NCBI GenBank assembly: GCA_948467545.1 | Contig: CAOKER010000003.1 | Location: 167,500-231,499, forward strand | Direction: 5' to 3' | Length of the DNA: 64,000 bases | From: an uncultured Eubacteriales bacterium | GTDB taxonomy: Bacteria; Bacillota; Clostridia; Oscillospirales; CAG-272 | In this document: in pieces, positions 48,877-58,371 of the stretch | Numbering within the stretch: position 1 is the first letter of the stretch | How the letters are laid out: every line of letters begins with the position of its first letter | Notes under the pieces: model-generated | What the model saw: only the letters and a program-made list of their open reading frames with translations | Database searches by the model: none | Told to the model about the DNA's origin: nothing | Made by a program: the position numbers and the translations under genes

Positions 48877-51654
48877 ATGAAAATTGAAAATGTGAAAATA
48901 AACGGTATAACTAATCCAATAGGATATGCGCTGGGGACTCCGGTGGTTTCATGGCGCGTTAGCGGGTGTTTGGGCGGTTATCAGGCTTATGTGAGAATTG
49001 ACGTTTCATCGGATGAAGAATTTTCGAAAATTATTTTTACAAAATCCGGAGCAGATTTGCAGTGCTCCGGTACAAGGCTGGAACTTAATCTTAAACCGCG
49101 AACAAGGTATTATCTGCATGTAATGGTTACGTCAGACAAAAATATTACGGCAAGCGGTACGGCTTTTTTTGAAACCGGAAAGATGACCGAGCCGCTTTGC
49201 GGCAGATGGATTGCAGCTGAAAAAAACGATATGTTTCATCCGGTATTTGTAAAACGCTTTGCGGTGAATGGCGCTGTAAAAAGTGCAAGGGCATATGTAA
49301 CCGCCGCCGGGGTTTATGAGTTGTATTTAAATGGGAAAAAAGTCGGAATGGAGATGCTTGCTCCCGGGTATACCGATTACAGTACTTTTCTTCAGATATA
49401 TACGTACCGGCTTGATTTATTGCAGGGTGAAAATATTATTGAAATATATACAGGAAAGGGGTGGTGTGTCGGACGCTTCGGCCCTGCGCTGTCCGAAAAA
49501 AACTATTCTCCCTGTATGGCAGTTGCCGCGGAACTCAGAATTGAATATGAAAACGGAAAAACTGATATTGCGGGCAGCGGAGAAGACTGGTTTTACCGAG
49601 GCTACGATATAGAGGATTCGGGAATTTATGACGGGGAAATTCTTAATCGTCAGCTATGGAACGGCATGGAGAATACCGAAAAGCCCGTTCGTGTTTTGTC
49701 TGCTGACGACGGGGATATTTTTGACGGAGAAAATCTTTCGGACAGGCTCAGTCCGGCAATTCGCGTAATGGAAACTATAAAACCGTCTGCTGTCATTGTC
49801 ACACCGAAGAATGAAACCGTGCTTGACATGGGGCAGAACTTTGCAGGGTATATTGAATTCAGGGCTGCGTTTAAACCGGGTACACGTGTGGAACTTGAAT
49901 TTGGAGAAGTTTTGCAGGGCGGGTGTTTTTACAACGATAACTACCGCAGCGCAAAGTCAAAATTCGTCTATATCTCAGACGGGAGAAGTGAGACGGTAAG
50001 AGCTCATTTTACCTATTTCGGCTTCCGTTATGTCAGGCTGACCGGGTGGCAGTCTCCGAATCCGGAGGATTTTACGGGCTGTGTTGTTTACTCGGAGATG
50101 GAACAGACTGCAAAGCTTGAAACGGGGAATCAAAAGATAAATAGGCTTTTCTGCAATTGCCTTTGGGGGATGAAATCCAATTTTATGGATATGCCGACAG
50201 ACTGTCCGCAGCGTGACGAACGTCTTGGCTGGACGGGAGACGCGCAGATATTTGCGCCGACTGCCTGTTATTTGATGGACACCCGTGCTTTTTATACCAA
50301 ATTTTTGTATGAGCTTAGGATTTCTCAAAAATTTTTGGGAGGGGGAGTTCCGAATTATCTGCCGGACATTGGACATGCATCGGGAATTTCCAGCGTATGG
50401 GGCGATGCGGCGGTATTGATTCCGAGGACGCTTTACGGTCAGTACGGAGATCTGCTTTTTTTAGAAAAAAATTACGTTCTCATGAAGGGCTGGGTTGACT
50501 ATATCGGAAGAGAAGACAAAAAAGGAAATAATTCATATCTGTATGATACGGGATTTCATTTCGGCGACTGGCTTGCGCAGGACGGAATTACTCCCACTTC
50601 CATGAAGGGCGGTACGGACGATTATTTTATTGCCTCTGCGTATTATTACCATTCAGTCTGCATCGTGGCGGATACGGCGAAGCTGTTAAACAAGCATGAG
50701 GATTTTATTTTTTACGGCGAGCTTAAAGAGAAAATAAAAAATGCGGTTTTCGATGAATATTTTACGCCGTCCGGAAGACTTGCCATAGATACTCAAACTG
50801 CGATTATCACCGCTTTGAGATTTGACATTTACATTGACAGGGACAAACTGACAGCACAGCTTAAAGAACGTCTGAGACGTGACAGCTACAGAATTAAGGG
50901 AGGTTTTGTCGGAGCTCCTGTAATTTGTTCAGTGCTTGCTTCGGAAGGTTTTGTGAAACGTGCTTATGATTTTCTTTTGTCCGAGGAGTACCCGTCGTGG
51001 CTGTACTGTGTAAATCTTGGGGCAACTACAATTTGGGAACGCTGGAACTCGTTGCTGCCTGACGGAAAAATCAGCGGAACCGGTATGAATTCGCTGAACC
51101 ATTACTCGTACGGCTCGGTTTCAGAGTTTCTCTTTGCCTATGCTGCCGGGATTCGTCCTGCCGAGCCCGGATTTTCCAAGGCGATTTTAGCTCCGGAGCC
51201 GGATATAAGGCTTGGCGTTATTTCTTTTGAATACAATTCTCCGAACGGACGGTATTTTTGCGGATGGAGAATTCATGACGACGGCATGCTGACAGTAGAA
51301 GCGGAAATTCCGTTTGGATGTACTGCAGAGCTCTATCTTCCCGGCGGGGGAGGAAAAGCGGAAATACTGAAAAGCGGCAGATACCGTTATGTTTATATGC
51401 CTGAAATAGATTATCGAAAATTGTATGACGGCGATACTCCGCTTGATGTAATTTCGCATGACAGCCGCGCGATGAAAATTCTCTTTGAAAAAGCTCCGGC
51501 GTTTGCGAATATTGCTGCCGGCGAGGATAGAGAAAAATGCTCGATTACGCTCGGACAGCTTTCCGAAATGCATTTTATTCCTCATGATCCGAAGGCTCTT
51601 GAGGAGGCCGTAGCTGAAATTTGCGGACTTATTTATGAAGAACAGAACGGATAG
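48877..51654 (+). CDS. GH78 alpha-L-rhamnosidase
   Basis: A 925-residue enzyme. N-terminal beta domains (including VYELYLNGKKVGMEMLAPGY, as in the Bac_rhamnosid_N domain) are followed by the (alpha/alpha)6 barrel with the GH78 motif DMPTDCPQRDERLGWTGDAQ, which holds the catalytic acid, and WERWNSLLPDGKISGTGMNS, with the second catalytic glutamate, and a C-terminal beta-sandwich. It releases terminal alpha-L-rhamnose from pectin side chains or plant glycosides. Lack of a signal peptide implies cytoplasmic action on imported substrates. Confidence 0.94.
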   Translation: MKIENVKINGITNPIGYALGTPVVSWRVSGCLGGYQAYVRIDVSSDEEFSKIIFTKSGADLQCSGTRLELNLKPRTRYYLHVMVTSDKNITASGTAFFETGKMTEPLCGRWIAAEKNDMFHPVFVKRFAVNGAVKSARAYVTAAGVYELYLNGKKVGMEMLAPGYTDYSTFLQIYTYRLDLLQGENIIEIYTGKGWCVGRFGPALSEKNYSPCMAVAAELRIEYENGKTDIAGSGEDWFYRGYDIEDSGIYDGEILNRQLWNGMENTEKPVRVLSADDGDIFDGENLSDRLSPAIRVMETIKPSAVIVTPKNETVLDMGQNFAGYIEFRAAFKPGTRVELEFGEVLQGGCFYNDNYRSAKSKFVYISDGRSETVRAHFTYFGFRYVRLTGWQSPNPEDFTGCVVYSEMEQTAKLETGNQKINRLFCNCLWGMKSNFMDMPTDCPQRDERLGWTGDAQIFAPTACYLMDTRAFYTKFLYELRISQKFLGGGVPNYLPDIGHASGISSVWGDAAVLIPRTLYGQYGDLLFLEKNYVLMKGWVDYIGREDKKGNNSYLYDTGFHFGDWLAQDGITPTSMKGGTDDYFIASAYYYHSVCIVADTAKLLNKHEDFIFYGELKEKIKNAVFDEYFTPSGRLAIDTQTAIITALRFDIYIDRDKLTAQLKERLRRDSYRIKGGFVGAPVICSVLASEGFVKRAYDFLLSEEYPSWLYCVNLGATTIWERWNSLLPDGKISGTGMNSLNHYSYGSVSEFLFAYAAGIRPAEPGFSKAILAPEPDIRLGVISFEYNSPNGRYFCGWRIHDDGMLTVEAEIPFGCTAELYLPGGGGKAEILKSGRYRYVYMPEIDYRKLYDGDTPLDVISHDSRAMKILFEKAPAFANIAAGEDREKCSITLGQLSEMHFIPHDPKALEEAVAEICGLIYEEQNG

Positions 51655-51734
51655 ATTGTTTCGGAATTTTGTTTCGGAATTTCAGAATTTAATAAATTAA
51701 TTTGCCGTTTCTGCGGTATGGAGGATTGACATAA

Positions 51735-52391
51735 ATGGATATTGCGGTTATCTGTGCTGCCGGACGCTCCGGAAGAACGATTGTGTCGAAGGCAGTGTCC
51801 CGCGGACATGAAGTTACGGCATTTATAAGACCGAGTGACAGTGATTCGAATTTTGTGCCTGAGGTCAGAATTGAAATGCGTGATCTTTTTGAATTGGACA
51901 GGGAAAAACTGAGACGCTTTGACGCAGCGGTGGACTGCTTTGGTGTGTGGGATGACAGTCTCGCTGAGCTGCACATCAAGTCGGTTCGGCATCTTTGCGG
52001 CTGCCTTTCGGGAGAAAAAACAAGACTGGTGATTGTAGGAGGCGCCGGAAGCCTCTATACCGATACCGAACATAAAAGAAGGTTTCATGAGGAGCTTTCA
52101 TTTCCGACTGATATGAAAGTTATTTCGGAAGCTCAGGCGCGCTCTTTTGATGAGCTTATCAAATATAGGGATGTGCGGTGGACGTATGTCTGTCCGAACG
52201 GTATATATGATTATGACAGTCTTCCGGCGGACAGATATGTAATTGCGGGCGAAGAAATCGTTAAAAACAATATCGGAGAGTTGCCGATTCATTCCGTTTC
52301 GTACGGAAATTTAGCGAATGCGGTGATCTTTTTGCTTGAAACCGGAGACGCTGTGAATAAACGGGTTTCGGTTTATGATGTTGTAACCTGA
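51735..52391 (+). CDS. NAD(P)-binding SDR-like protein (atypical SDR)
   Basis: A 218-residue Rossmann protein with an N-terminal nucleotide-binding turn (CAAGRSGRTIVSKAVSRGHE), VIVGGAGSLYTDTEHKR and WTYVCPNGIYDYD. It matches the NAD(P)H-binding (atypical SDR, YwnB-like) group, most of unknown substrate. GGAGG lies 10 bases before ATG. It follows the rhamnosidase by 80 bases and may modify a sugar product, or act independently. Confidence 0.78.
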   Translation: MDIAVICAAGRSGRTIVSKAVSRGHEVTAFIRPSDSDSNFVPEVRIEMRDLFELDREKLRRFDAAVDCFGVWDDSLAELHIKSVRHLCGCLSGEKTRLVIVGGAGSLYTDTEHKRRFHEELSFPTDMKVISEAQARSFDELIKYRDVRWTYVCPNGIYDYDSLPADRYVIAGEEIVKNNIGELPIHSVSYGNLANAVIFLLETGDAVNKRVSVYDVVT

Positions 52392-52494
52392 AGACGGATG
52401 CTTTTAGGCCGGCGAGTTTTATTTCGCTGCTGGTAACAGCGATTTTGCGGTGCGAACCATGATCTTTGCGGTTTGACTGCAATTTATAATATAT

Positions 52495-53157
52495 TTGGAG
52501 GTGAAAGGCATAAAGTACAAGGGCGTAATCTTTGATCTTGACGGCGTTCTTTGTTCAACCGACGAGCTTCATTATCAGTCGTGGAAAAAGGTAACCGACA
52601 GACTGGGCATATATTTTGACAGATCGGTCAATGAACGTCTTCGCGGAGTGTCTCGTCTGAAAAGTCTTGATATTATTCTCGAGGGAAGCGGAAAAAATTA
52701 TTCTGACGAAGAAAAAATATCTATCGCTTCGGAAAAAAATGAAATTTATCGCAGTCTTCTTGAGAAAATGACAGAAGCGGATTGCAGCGACGAGGTTAGG
52801 AATACCCTGAATTTACTTCATGGTGAAGGGGTTTTGCTTGCGGTGGGATCGTCCTCTCGGAATGCGCCGGTTATTCTCGAGAAAATCGGAATTCGCAAGT
52901 ATTTTGACGCAGTAAGCGACGGAAATAATATCACGCATTCAAAGCCGTCTCCCGAGGTGTTTTTGAAAGCAGCCGACTTTATCGGGCTTTTACCGTGTGA
53001 TTGTCTTGTTGTTGAAGATGCCGCTGCCGGAATTGAGGCAGGCGCTTCGGGCGGCTTTGACACGGCGGCATTCGGGGCTGCATACGGATGTGAAAAGGCG
53101 GATTACAGCATCGAGAAAATTTCCGATATTTGCGGAATTGTATTAAAAGCAGTGTAA
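52495..53157 (+). CDS. pgmB: Beta-phosphoglucomutase (HAD family)
   Basis: A 220-residue HAD enzyme with the nucleophile motif FDLDGVLCSTDELHYQSW, the cap residues RLRGVSRLKSLDII, GSSSRNAP (motif II), KPSPEVFLKAA (Lys of motif III) and VVEDAAAGIEA (motif IV). It converts beta-glucose-1-phosphate to glucose-6-phosphate, usually after a disaccharide phosphorylase; no phosphorylase gene is in the window. The start is uncertain: TTG at 52495, GTG at 52501, or an ATA codon at 52510 just after GGAGGTGAAAGG. The last would give the family's normal N-terminal length. Confidence 0.9.
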   Translation: MEVKGIKYKGVIFDLDGVLCSTDELHYQSWKKVTDRLGIYFDRSVNERLRGVSRLKSLDIILEGSGKNYSDEEKISIASEKNEIYRSLLEKMTEADCSDEVRNTLNLLHGEGVLLAVGSSSRNAPVILEKIGIRKYFDAVSDGNNITHSKPSPEVFLKAADFIGLLPCDCLVVEDAAAGIEAGASGGFDTAAFGAAYGCEKADYSIEKISDICGIVLKAV

Positions 53158-53261
53158 AAAATTTTCGAATCGTTTTTTGCTGATACGGAGAAATCGATGA
53201 CAAGGTCTGAATTTTTATGGCCGGAACCTGTCCTGTTCGGATTAAATAAAAAAGGTTTTTA

Positions 53262-53338
53262 TTATAAGCACGTTATAAGCATATTACAAGCATATCACAA
53301 GCATATCACAAACATGTTAAAAGCATGTTATAAGCACG
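53262..53338. repeat. Seven tandem copies of an 11-bp unit
   Basis: The unit is TTATAAGCACG with variants (TTATAAGCATA, TTACAAGCATA, TCACAAGCATA, TCACAAACATG, TTAAAAGCATG), repeated head to tail without gaps. Eleven bases is close to one helical turn, so equivalent bases face nearly the same side of the helix. The period is not a multiple of three, so it is unlikely to code for protein. The last copy runs into a hairpin stem. Confidence 0.85.
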
Positions 53339-53372
53339 CCCGAGTCAGTTTTCTTCTGGGACGGGCGTGCTT
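53332..53372 (+). terminator. Terminator-like hairpin between pgmB and GH36
   Basis: AAGCACGCCCG (53332-53342) pairs with CGGGCGTGCTT (53362-53372) over a 19-base loop. There is no long T run. The convergent genes on each side make a bidirectional end of transcription plausible. Confidence 0.6.
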
Positions 53373-53473
53373 TACAAAATTCAAAATATGTTGCGATATT
53401 TGCACATTACATAGCAGCGGCAAATATTATGGCGATACTGTCCGAGTGAAAATCGTCTCTATTCGTTCTGCTT

Positions 53474-55447
53474 TCAGTATTCGCTTTGCTTTCGGTTTAT
53501 ACATACGATTGTTCCGTCGTCGGTTTCAATTTCGGGTTTAAAGCCGGAAAATGAATATCCTGACGGATAAAATGCATAGAGCTGTTCACCGTTTTCTGCG
53601 CAGAGTGCCGTATTTGAGCATATATCTTTTTGTCGTGTATTCTGACCTAAAAACATATTTTCTGTTGAATACAGAAAGGTTGGTTTTGTGGGAATTTGTT
53701 TTACCATAAATAACGCAGCGCTGTGCGGATTCATAAGAGCGGATTTTATTTCCGAAGATGTTTCCGCATATTTTCTTTTTATGCAGTCAAAGATCATTGA
53801 ACGTCCCATGCCGACTTTCTCAAGGCTGAAAGTAATGTCCCGCAGGCTGTCGGTATAATTGAACAGGCCGATGAAGCTTGTTTCGCTGTCGAGCTCGGCT
53901 ATTACCGCTTCGGGTTTTTCTTCGAAATAATTGACCGGTCTGCCGGTTATTCCGATAGGCGGGATTTGACCGAGAATCAATTTTCTTCTCGGGGGGCTTA
54001 AATTTTCAAGTTCTTCGTTGTATAGAACAGAGCCTCCCGACAAGGCTACGGATACTGCCCAGAACAGGGCTTCCGAGTATGTACAGTCAAATCCGTCTCC
54101 GTTATCATAGTCGCGTACGACAAGTCCGTCGGGATCATTTAAAAATACACTGTGATTGTAGAAATAACGGTGAAACACTGTGGACGTTACCTGCTGCATT
54201 ATTGTCCAGTAAGAGGGATTTTCATAATTTTTCCCCCATATAATGTCGCACGAAATTCTCTGGATGTCAAAGATACCCGCACATTCAAGTATAGGCGAAC
54301 CGCAGGACAGCAGAACGGTATTTTCTCCTACGGTATCGCGTATCGTCTGCATGGCCTTTCTGAACAGAGCAACGCAGTAATCGGTGTTATATCTTGTTAC
54401 ACTTTTTTGACCGGCACCCATTTTTCCGAGCAATCCGTCAAGAAAATCAAGCTTGAAATAATCGGCATGGTATTCATCGGTCATTCTGCGGAAGGTGGTG
54501 CGGAGGAGCTTATAATATTCCGGGTTATCGAGATCAAACGAATGAACTCCCGGTATCGGTGACGCATCTGTTCGTGCAAGATGTTTGAGGTCGCCGTAAT
54601 ATTCAGATTTTTCGTCGATTAGTCCCGGAGCGAGCCAAAGCCCGAATTTTAGTCCGTATTCATGTACTCTTTCTGCCGTATAAGCAATTCCTCGCGGAAA
54701 GCGTTCCGTGTTTTCTTCCCAGATTCCGGGAAAGGAACGGCTTTTCTGCCACCCGTCGTCAATTTGGATTAGGTTTGCTTTTTCGGCGGTGTAAAATTTG
54801 AGCTTTTCTGCGCAGTTTAGTATTTTGTCTTCGCTGACTTCTCCGTAGTAGCATGACCATGAGCAGAATCCGCTTGGTACCGAGGCGAGAGGTCTCGAAT
54901 TGTTTTCCTTGCCGATCAGCATTGCATACCTCTCTAAAAAGCATTCGACAGGCTCTTCGCAGACAGTATATTTTTCGAGGTTGTATTTTTCGCCGGGAAT
55001 CAGGCGTTTGTCTTCCATATCGTAGTGTACAGTAAACGAATCGGATGTCAGAAGAATCCAGGCATAAAACCTGTGAGCCGTCAAAAATCCTATCCCTTCG
55101 GATTTTTTATCGTCATCGGTTTTGACAAGGATAAGAGTTCTGCTGCAGATTTCTGACTTCTCATCCATGCACCCGCATTTCGTTATATCGTTTGTGCAGT
55201 TCATATCGCTGTAGAACATTGGATTTTTATTTAAAAAATTCGGTTTAAGCGGATATATAATTTCTATTGCTTTCAGTGCGGGATCAGTTTTGGAGTATAG
55301 GTACGGCGAGAGGATTCCGTTTTTACTCTGCAGATTGAAGACAAATTCGTCACAGCTTACGGTACCGTCCTTTATTTCATACTGTACGGGAATATTACTG
55401 ACAGGATATTCTATCGACAGAACAGGAGCATCCTTATTTATCAGCAT
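53474..55447 (-). CDS. GH36-type alpha-galactosidase
   Basis: About 657 residues in clan GH-D. The barrel has QIDDGWQ, YGLKFGLWLAPGLIDEKSEY, DYFKLDFLDG (nucleophile Asp) and LLSCGSPILECAGIFDIQRI followed by an Asp-rich strand near the acid/base position. A beta-sandwich follows. The start at 55447 is preferred: GAAAGG lies 13 bases upstream, while the ATG at 55459 touches it. It is cytoplasmic and would remove alpha-galactose or a related sugar from imported oligosaccharides. It is on the opposite strand from the main glycan cluster. Confidence 0.88.
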   Translation of the reverse strand: MLINKDAPVLSIEYPVSNIPVQYEIKDGTVSCDEFVFNLQSKNGILSPYLYSKTDPALKAIEIIYPLKPNFLNKNPMFYSDMNCTNDITKCGCMDEKSEICSRTLILVKTDDDKKSEGIGFLTAHRFYAWILLTSDSFTVHYDMEDKRLIPGEKYNLEKYTVCEEPVECFLERYAMLIGKENNSRPLASVPSGFCSWSCYYGEVSEDKILNCAEKLKFYTAEKANLIQIDDGWQKSRSFPGIWEENTERFPRGIAYTAERVHEYGLKFGLWLAPGLIDEKSEYYGDLKHLARTDASPIPGVHSFDLDNPEYYKLLRTTFRRMTDEYHADYFKLDFLDGLLGKMGAGQKSVTRYNTDYCVALFRKAMQTIRDTVGENTVLLSCGSPILECAGIFDIQRISCDIIWGKNYENPSYWTIMQQVTSTVFHRYFYNHSVFLNDPDGLVVRDYDNGDGFDCTYSEALFWAVSVALSGGSVLYNEELENLSPPRRKLILGQIPPIGITGRPVNYFEEKPEAVIAELDSETSFIGLFNYTDSLRDITFSLEKVGMGRSMIFDCIKRKYAETSSEIKSALMNPHSAALFMVKQIPTKPTFLYSTENMFLGQNTRQKDICSNTALCAENGEQLYAFYPSGYSFSGFKPEIETDDGTIVCINRKQSEY

Positions 55448-55580
55448 TTTAATTACCATGCCTTTCTGACATTAAGAAATTTGAACTGAGGTTTGAGTAT
55501 TTCGGTATTTTTCCCGCCCGATATCTTTTTTGCGCCCAAATTTTCTGTTAAGAGGAAGACGGAAAGATACCGGGATTCTT

Positions 55581-56066
55581 CTATGCGTTTTCATCATCTC
55601 TCCAGCCCTTGCATACATCTACCCATTTTTGAAACGAAGAATATTTTTCGAGCTCAGGGACGGTAAGCTCAATTGCGCTGTTGCTGCTTCCGCATGCAGG
55701 AAAAACGGTATCAAATCTTTTAAGCGATTCGTCGAGGCAGATTATAACCCCTTCATTCACGGCAAAAGGACAGACGCCTCCTACCGCGTGACCGGTTAGC
55801 TTTTCCGTTTCTTCGGGCTTCAGCATTTTTGCTTTGATTCCGAATTCGGCTTTAAATCTTGCATTGTCTATTCTCGTATCGCCCGCACAGACTATTAAAA
55901 CGGCGCTTCCCCCGGCTGCGAATGAGATAGTTTTGGCAATTCTGCACGGCTCGCATTGAAGCGCGTCTGCCGCGAGCGCAACCGTTGCACTGGAGGTATC
56001 GAACTCCTTTATTCTGCTGTCAATACCGGCAGCTTTAAAAAATGCCCTTACTTTTTCAATTGACAT
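55581..56066 (-). CDS. YbaK/ProX-type aminoacyl-tRNA editing protein
   Basis: About 161 residues of the YbaK/EbsC/ProX deacylase fold, which hydrolyses mischarged tRNA(Pro). Seen are VRAFFKAAGID, CRIAKTISF (conserved Lys), VLIVCAGDTRID, and LTGHAVGGVCPFAVNEGVII (the GxxxGG(V/C)xP loop). The start at 56066 (MSIEKVR) is used; the ATG at 56090 has no ribosome site. A second protein of the same fold is encoded 1.8 kb away on the other strand. Confidence 0.85.
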   Translation of the reverse strand: MSIEKVRAFFKAAGIDSRIKEFDTSSATVALAADALQCEPCRIAKTISFAAGGSAVLIVCAGDTRIDNARFKAEFGIKAKMLKPEETEKLTGHAVGGVCPFAVNEGVIICLDESLKRFDTVFPACGSSNSAIELTVPELEKYSSFQKWVDVCKGWRDDENA

Positions 56067-56090
56067 AATTCTCTGTTCAGTTCCTCTCAT

Positions 56091-56571
56091 AAAAGATATT
56101 TACCCGAAAGCATTCATATATTGAAAATTCTTGTATACTGTTTTCAGATAAGGCATTTTATCACGCATTGACGGCCGATGTCAATACTTAAAAATGCAAA
56201 TTCTATTTGTTAAATCATATAACTATAGACTATAAGCTATAAGAAAAATATTCAGCTGTTTTCATAGCAGCAGATTTCATCGGCTTTTTAGCGGCAGTAT
56301 GGTCTGACGCGGCGTTTCATGACGGTGAGATTTGCATATTAATTAAACGGTGATTTTCATCTTAATTAAATCGATATGGACATATTATATTTGGCTTGAT
56401 TTTTTCGGCGTAATATATTATAATTCCGATATACAGTTCAGACAGCTGTCGGCGGTGACGAAGAATTAGAGTGAAACAAGAAAAATGAGAGAATTCGTAT
56501 TCCGCAGTGGACTTTTTTACGCTTTGTTTGTGTATAGCGCCGCAAAAGCATAGAAAGGCATGGTGATTTTT
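56091..56571. other. Intergenic region with divergent control signals
   Basis: This gap separates the YbaK-like gene from the M18 gene. It has an A+T-rich stretch with repeated CTATAGAC/CTATAAG words near 56221-56245 and a good plus-strand promoter at 56396-56424. Nothing else is recognisable. Confidence 0.4.
56396..56424 (+). promoter_or_regulatory. Promoter of the M18 aminopeptidase operon
   Basis: TTGATT, 17-base spacer, TATAAT: ten of twelve consensus positions, about 150 bases before the aminopeptidase start. Confidence 0.65.
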
Positions 56572-57858
56572 ATGAACAGAGAGCTTTTTAAATTTATTGA
56601 TGCTTGTCCGACTCCATTTCATTCGGCCGAATATATCGGCGGACTTTTGCATGATTCCGGATTTACCGAGCTTCGGGAAAGTGAAGATTGGAGGCTTGAA
56701 AGAGGCCGTGGATATTATACCGTACGCGGCGGCTCGTCGCTGATAGCCTTTCGCATGCCGGAGAGGGAATACAGCGGGTTTATGATAACGGCGTCACATT
56801 GTGACAGTCCGTGTATAAAAATAAAAGAAAATGCCGAAATTCCGGACGGATTTACAGTGAGGCTTTCCTCGGAAATCTACGGAGGAATGCTTTGCTCATC
56901 CTGGCTTGACAGACCGTTGTCCGCTGCCGGACGGATTATCGTGAAAACAGGGAATCGGCTGTCTCCGAGAACGGTTCGGCTCTCAGGTGTGCAGGCAATA
57001 ATTCCTAATGTTGCGATACACATGAAAAGAAACGCCAATGAGAGTACAAATTACAACGCTTCGGTTGATATGCTTCCTCTTTATCGGTGCGATGACGGAA
57101 AAGAGAATCTGCTTTCTTCGGCGGCAGCCGCTGCAGGCGTTGGAAGGGAGGATATTATTTCGTCGGAGCTTGTGTTGTTTAACCCGGAACACGGAGTGGA
57201 ATGGAACGGATTTATCTCCGCCCCGCGCCTTGATGATCTTCAGTGTGTTTATGCCTCGCTTTCCGCGTTTCTGCGTGCCGGAGAAAGCGGAAGCATACCT
57301 GTGCTTTCTGTTTTTGACGGTGAGGAAATCGGAAGTCAGACCATGCAGGGCGCAGGAGCGACATTTTTGTACGATGTTTTAAGACGGATTGTGAATTCGT
57401 CGGGAGGAGACCATGCGGCATACTGCCGGCTTCTTGCCGGAAGCTTTATTGTGTCCTGCGACAATGCTCACGCGGTGCATCCGAATCATACCGAATACAA
57501 AGATCCGAATCATTGCGTCTATATGAACGGCGGAGTTGTGATAAAATACAACTCGAATAAAAGATACACAACCGATTCGGTGTCGGAAGCGTTTTTCCGC
57601 CTTATCTGCGGAGAGGCCGGCGTTCCTGTACAGCTGTATGCCAATCGTGCAGATATGGCCGGAGGCTCTACTCTCGGCTGTATTGCAAATACGCAGGTAT
57701 CGGTAAATACTGTAGATATCGGACTGGCTCAGCTTGCAATGCATTCCGCACTGGAGACCGCGGGGGCCAAGGATACGGAGTATCTTGAACGCGCTTTGAA
57801 AGTTTTTTATGAAAAGACGGTTTGTTCCGACGGAGACGGCTCATACATTCTGATTTAA
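56572..57858 (+). CDS. M18-family aminopeptidase (aspartyl aminopeptidase type)
   Basis: A ~428-residue zinc aminopeptidase. It shows CPTPFHSAEYIGGLL, ASHCDSPCIKIKEN (first zinc His), PRLDDLQCVYASL, VFDGEEIGSQTMQGAG (catalytic Glu pair) and a C-terminal segment ADMAGGSTLGCIA and MHSALETAG with the last zinc His. It removes acidic N-terminal residues from peptides in the cytoplasm. The start at 56572 has GAAAGG 13 bases upstream. A promoter lies at 56396. The YbaK gene follows 27 bases later, so they form an operon. Confidence 0.93.
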   Translation: MNRELFKFIDACPTPFHSAEYIGGLLHDSGFTELRESEDWRLERGRGYYTVRGGSSLIAFRMPEREYSGFMITASHCDSPCIKIKENAEIPDGFTVRLSSEIYGGMLCSSWLDRPLSAAGRIIVKTGNRLSPRTVRLSGVQAIIPNVAIHMKRNANESTNYNASVDMLPLYRCDDGKENLLSSAAAAAGVGREDIISSELVLFNPEHGVEWNGFISAPRLDDLQCVYASLSAFLRAGESGSIPVLSVFDGEEIGSQTMQGAGATFLYDVLRRIVNSSGGDHAAYCRLLAGSFIVSCDNAHAVHPNHTEYKDPNHCVYMNGGVVIKYNSNKRYTTDSVSEAFFRLICGEAGVPVQLYANRADMAGGSTLGCIANTQVSVNTVDIGLAQLAMHSALETAGAKDTEYLERALKVFYEKTVCSDGDGSYILI

Positions 57859-57885
57859 TATGATGCGAAAGGCGTGACTGTAGAG

Positions 57886-58362
57886 ATGGACTTTAAGACA
57901 AATGTAATGCGAATAATAGAGGGCAAAAAAATATCTTACAAACCATATGATTATTCGGAAACGGATGCGCTCAGCGCATCCGAAGTTGCCGCCGTTCTTG
58001 GTCAAAAGCCGGAGTGCGTATTTAAAACGCTTGTTACGGTGGGAAAATCCGGAGAACACTATGTTTTTATGCTTCCGGCAGATGAAGAACTCGATTTGAA
58101 GAAAGCTGCCAGAGCGGTGGGTGAAAAATCGGTTGAGATGCTGAAATCAAAGGAGCTTCTGCCCCTTACAGGATATATTCACGGCGGATGCTCTCCTATA
58201 GGAATGAAGAAATTTTTTCGGACTATCGTACACGAATCCGCAAAAAAATGCAGTACGATTTTTTTCAGCGCGGGGAAAATAGGATATCAGATAGAGATGA
58301 ATCCGCTTGACCTGGAGAGAATTATTCGGCTTAGATATGCAGATCTTATTGCGGACGCCTGA
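57886..58362 (+). CDS. ybaK: Cys-tRNA(Pro)/Cys-tRNA(Cys) deacylase, YbaK/EbsC type
   Basis: A ~158-residue editing enzyme: SASEVAAVLGQKPECVFKTL (conserved Lys), HYVFMLPADEELDLKKAARA, and LTGYIHGGCSPIGMKKFF (GGCSPIG loop typical of YbaK). It hydrolyses Cys wrongly attached to tRNA(Pro). The start at 57886 has GAAAGG 13 bases upstream; GTG at 57874 is a less likely alternative. This protein is the closer match to canonical YbaK; the one at 55581 is a divergent paralogue. Confidence 0.92.
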   Translation: MDFKTNVMRIIEGKKISYKPYDYSETDALSASEVAAVLGQKPECVFKTLVTVGKSGEHYVFMLPADEELDLKKAARAVGEKSVEMLKSKELLPLTGYIHGGCSPIGMKKFFRTIVHESAKKCSTIFFSAGKIGYQIEMNPLDLERIIRLRYADLIADA

Positions 58363-58371
58363 AATTTTGTA

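Noticed and set aside
53262..53338. CRISPR array
   Set aside because: Units are 11 bp and contiguous, with no spacers and no cas genes nearby.
53197..53541. 114-codon plus-strand ORF over the 11-bp repeats
   Set aside because: The repeat period is not a multiple of three, composition is odd, and it overlaps a hairpin and the 3' end of the GH36 gene.
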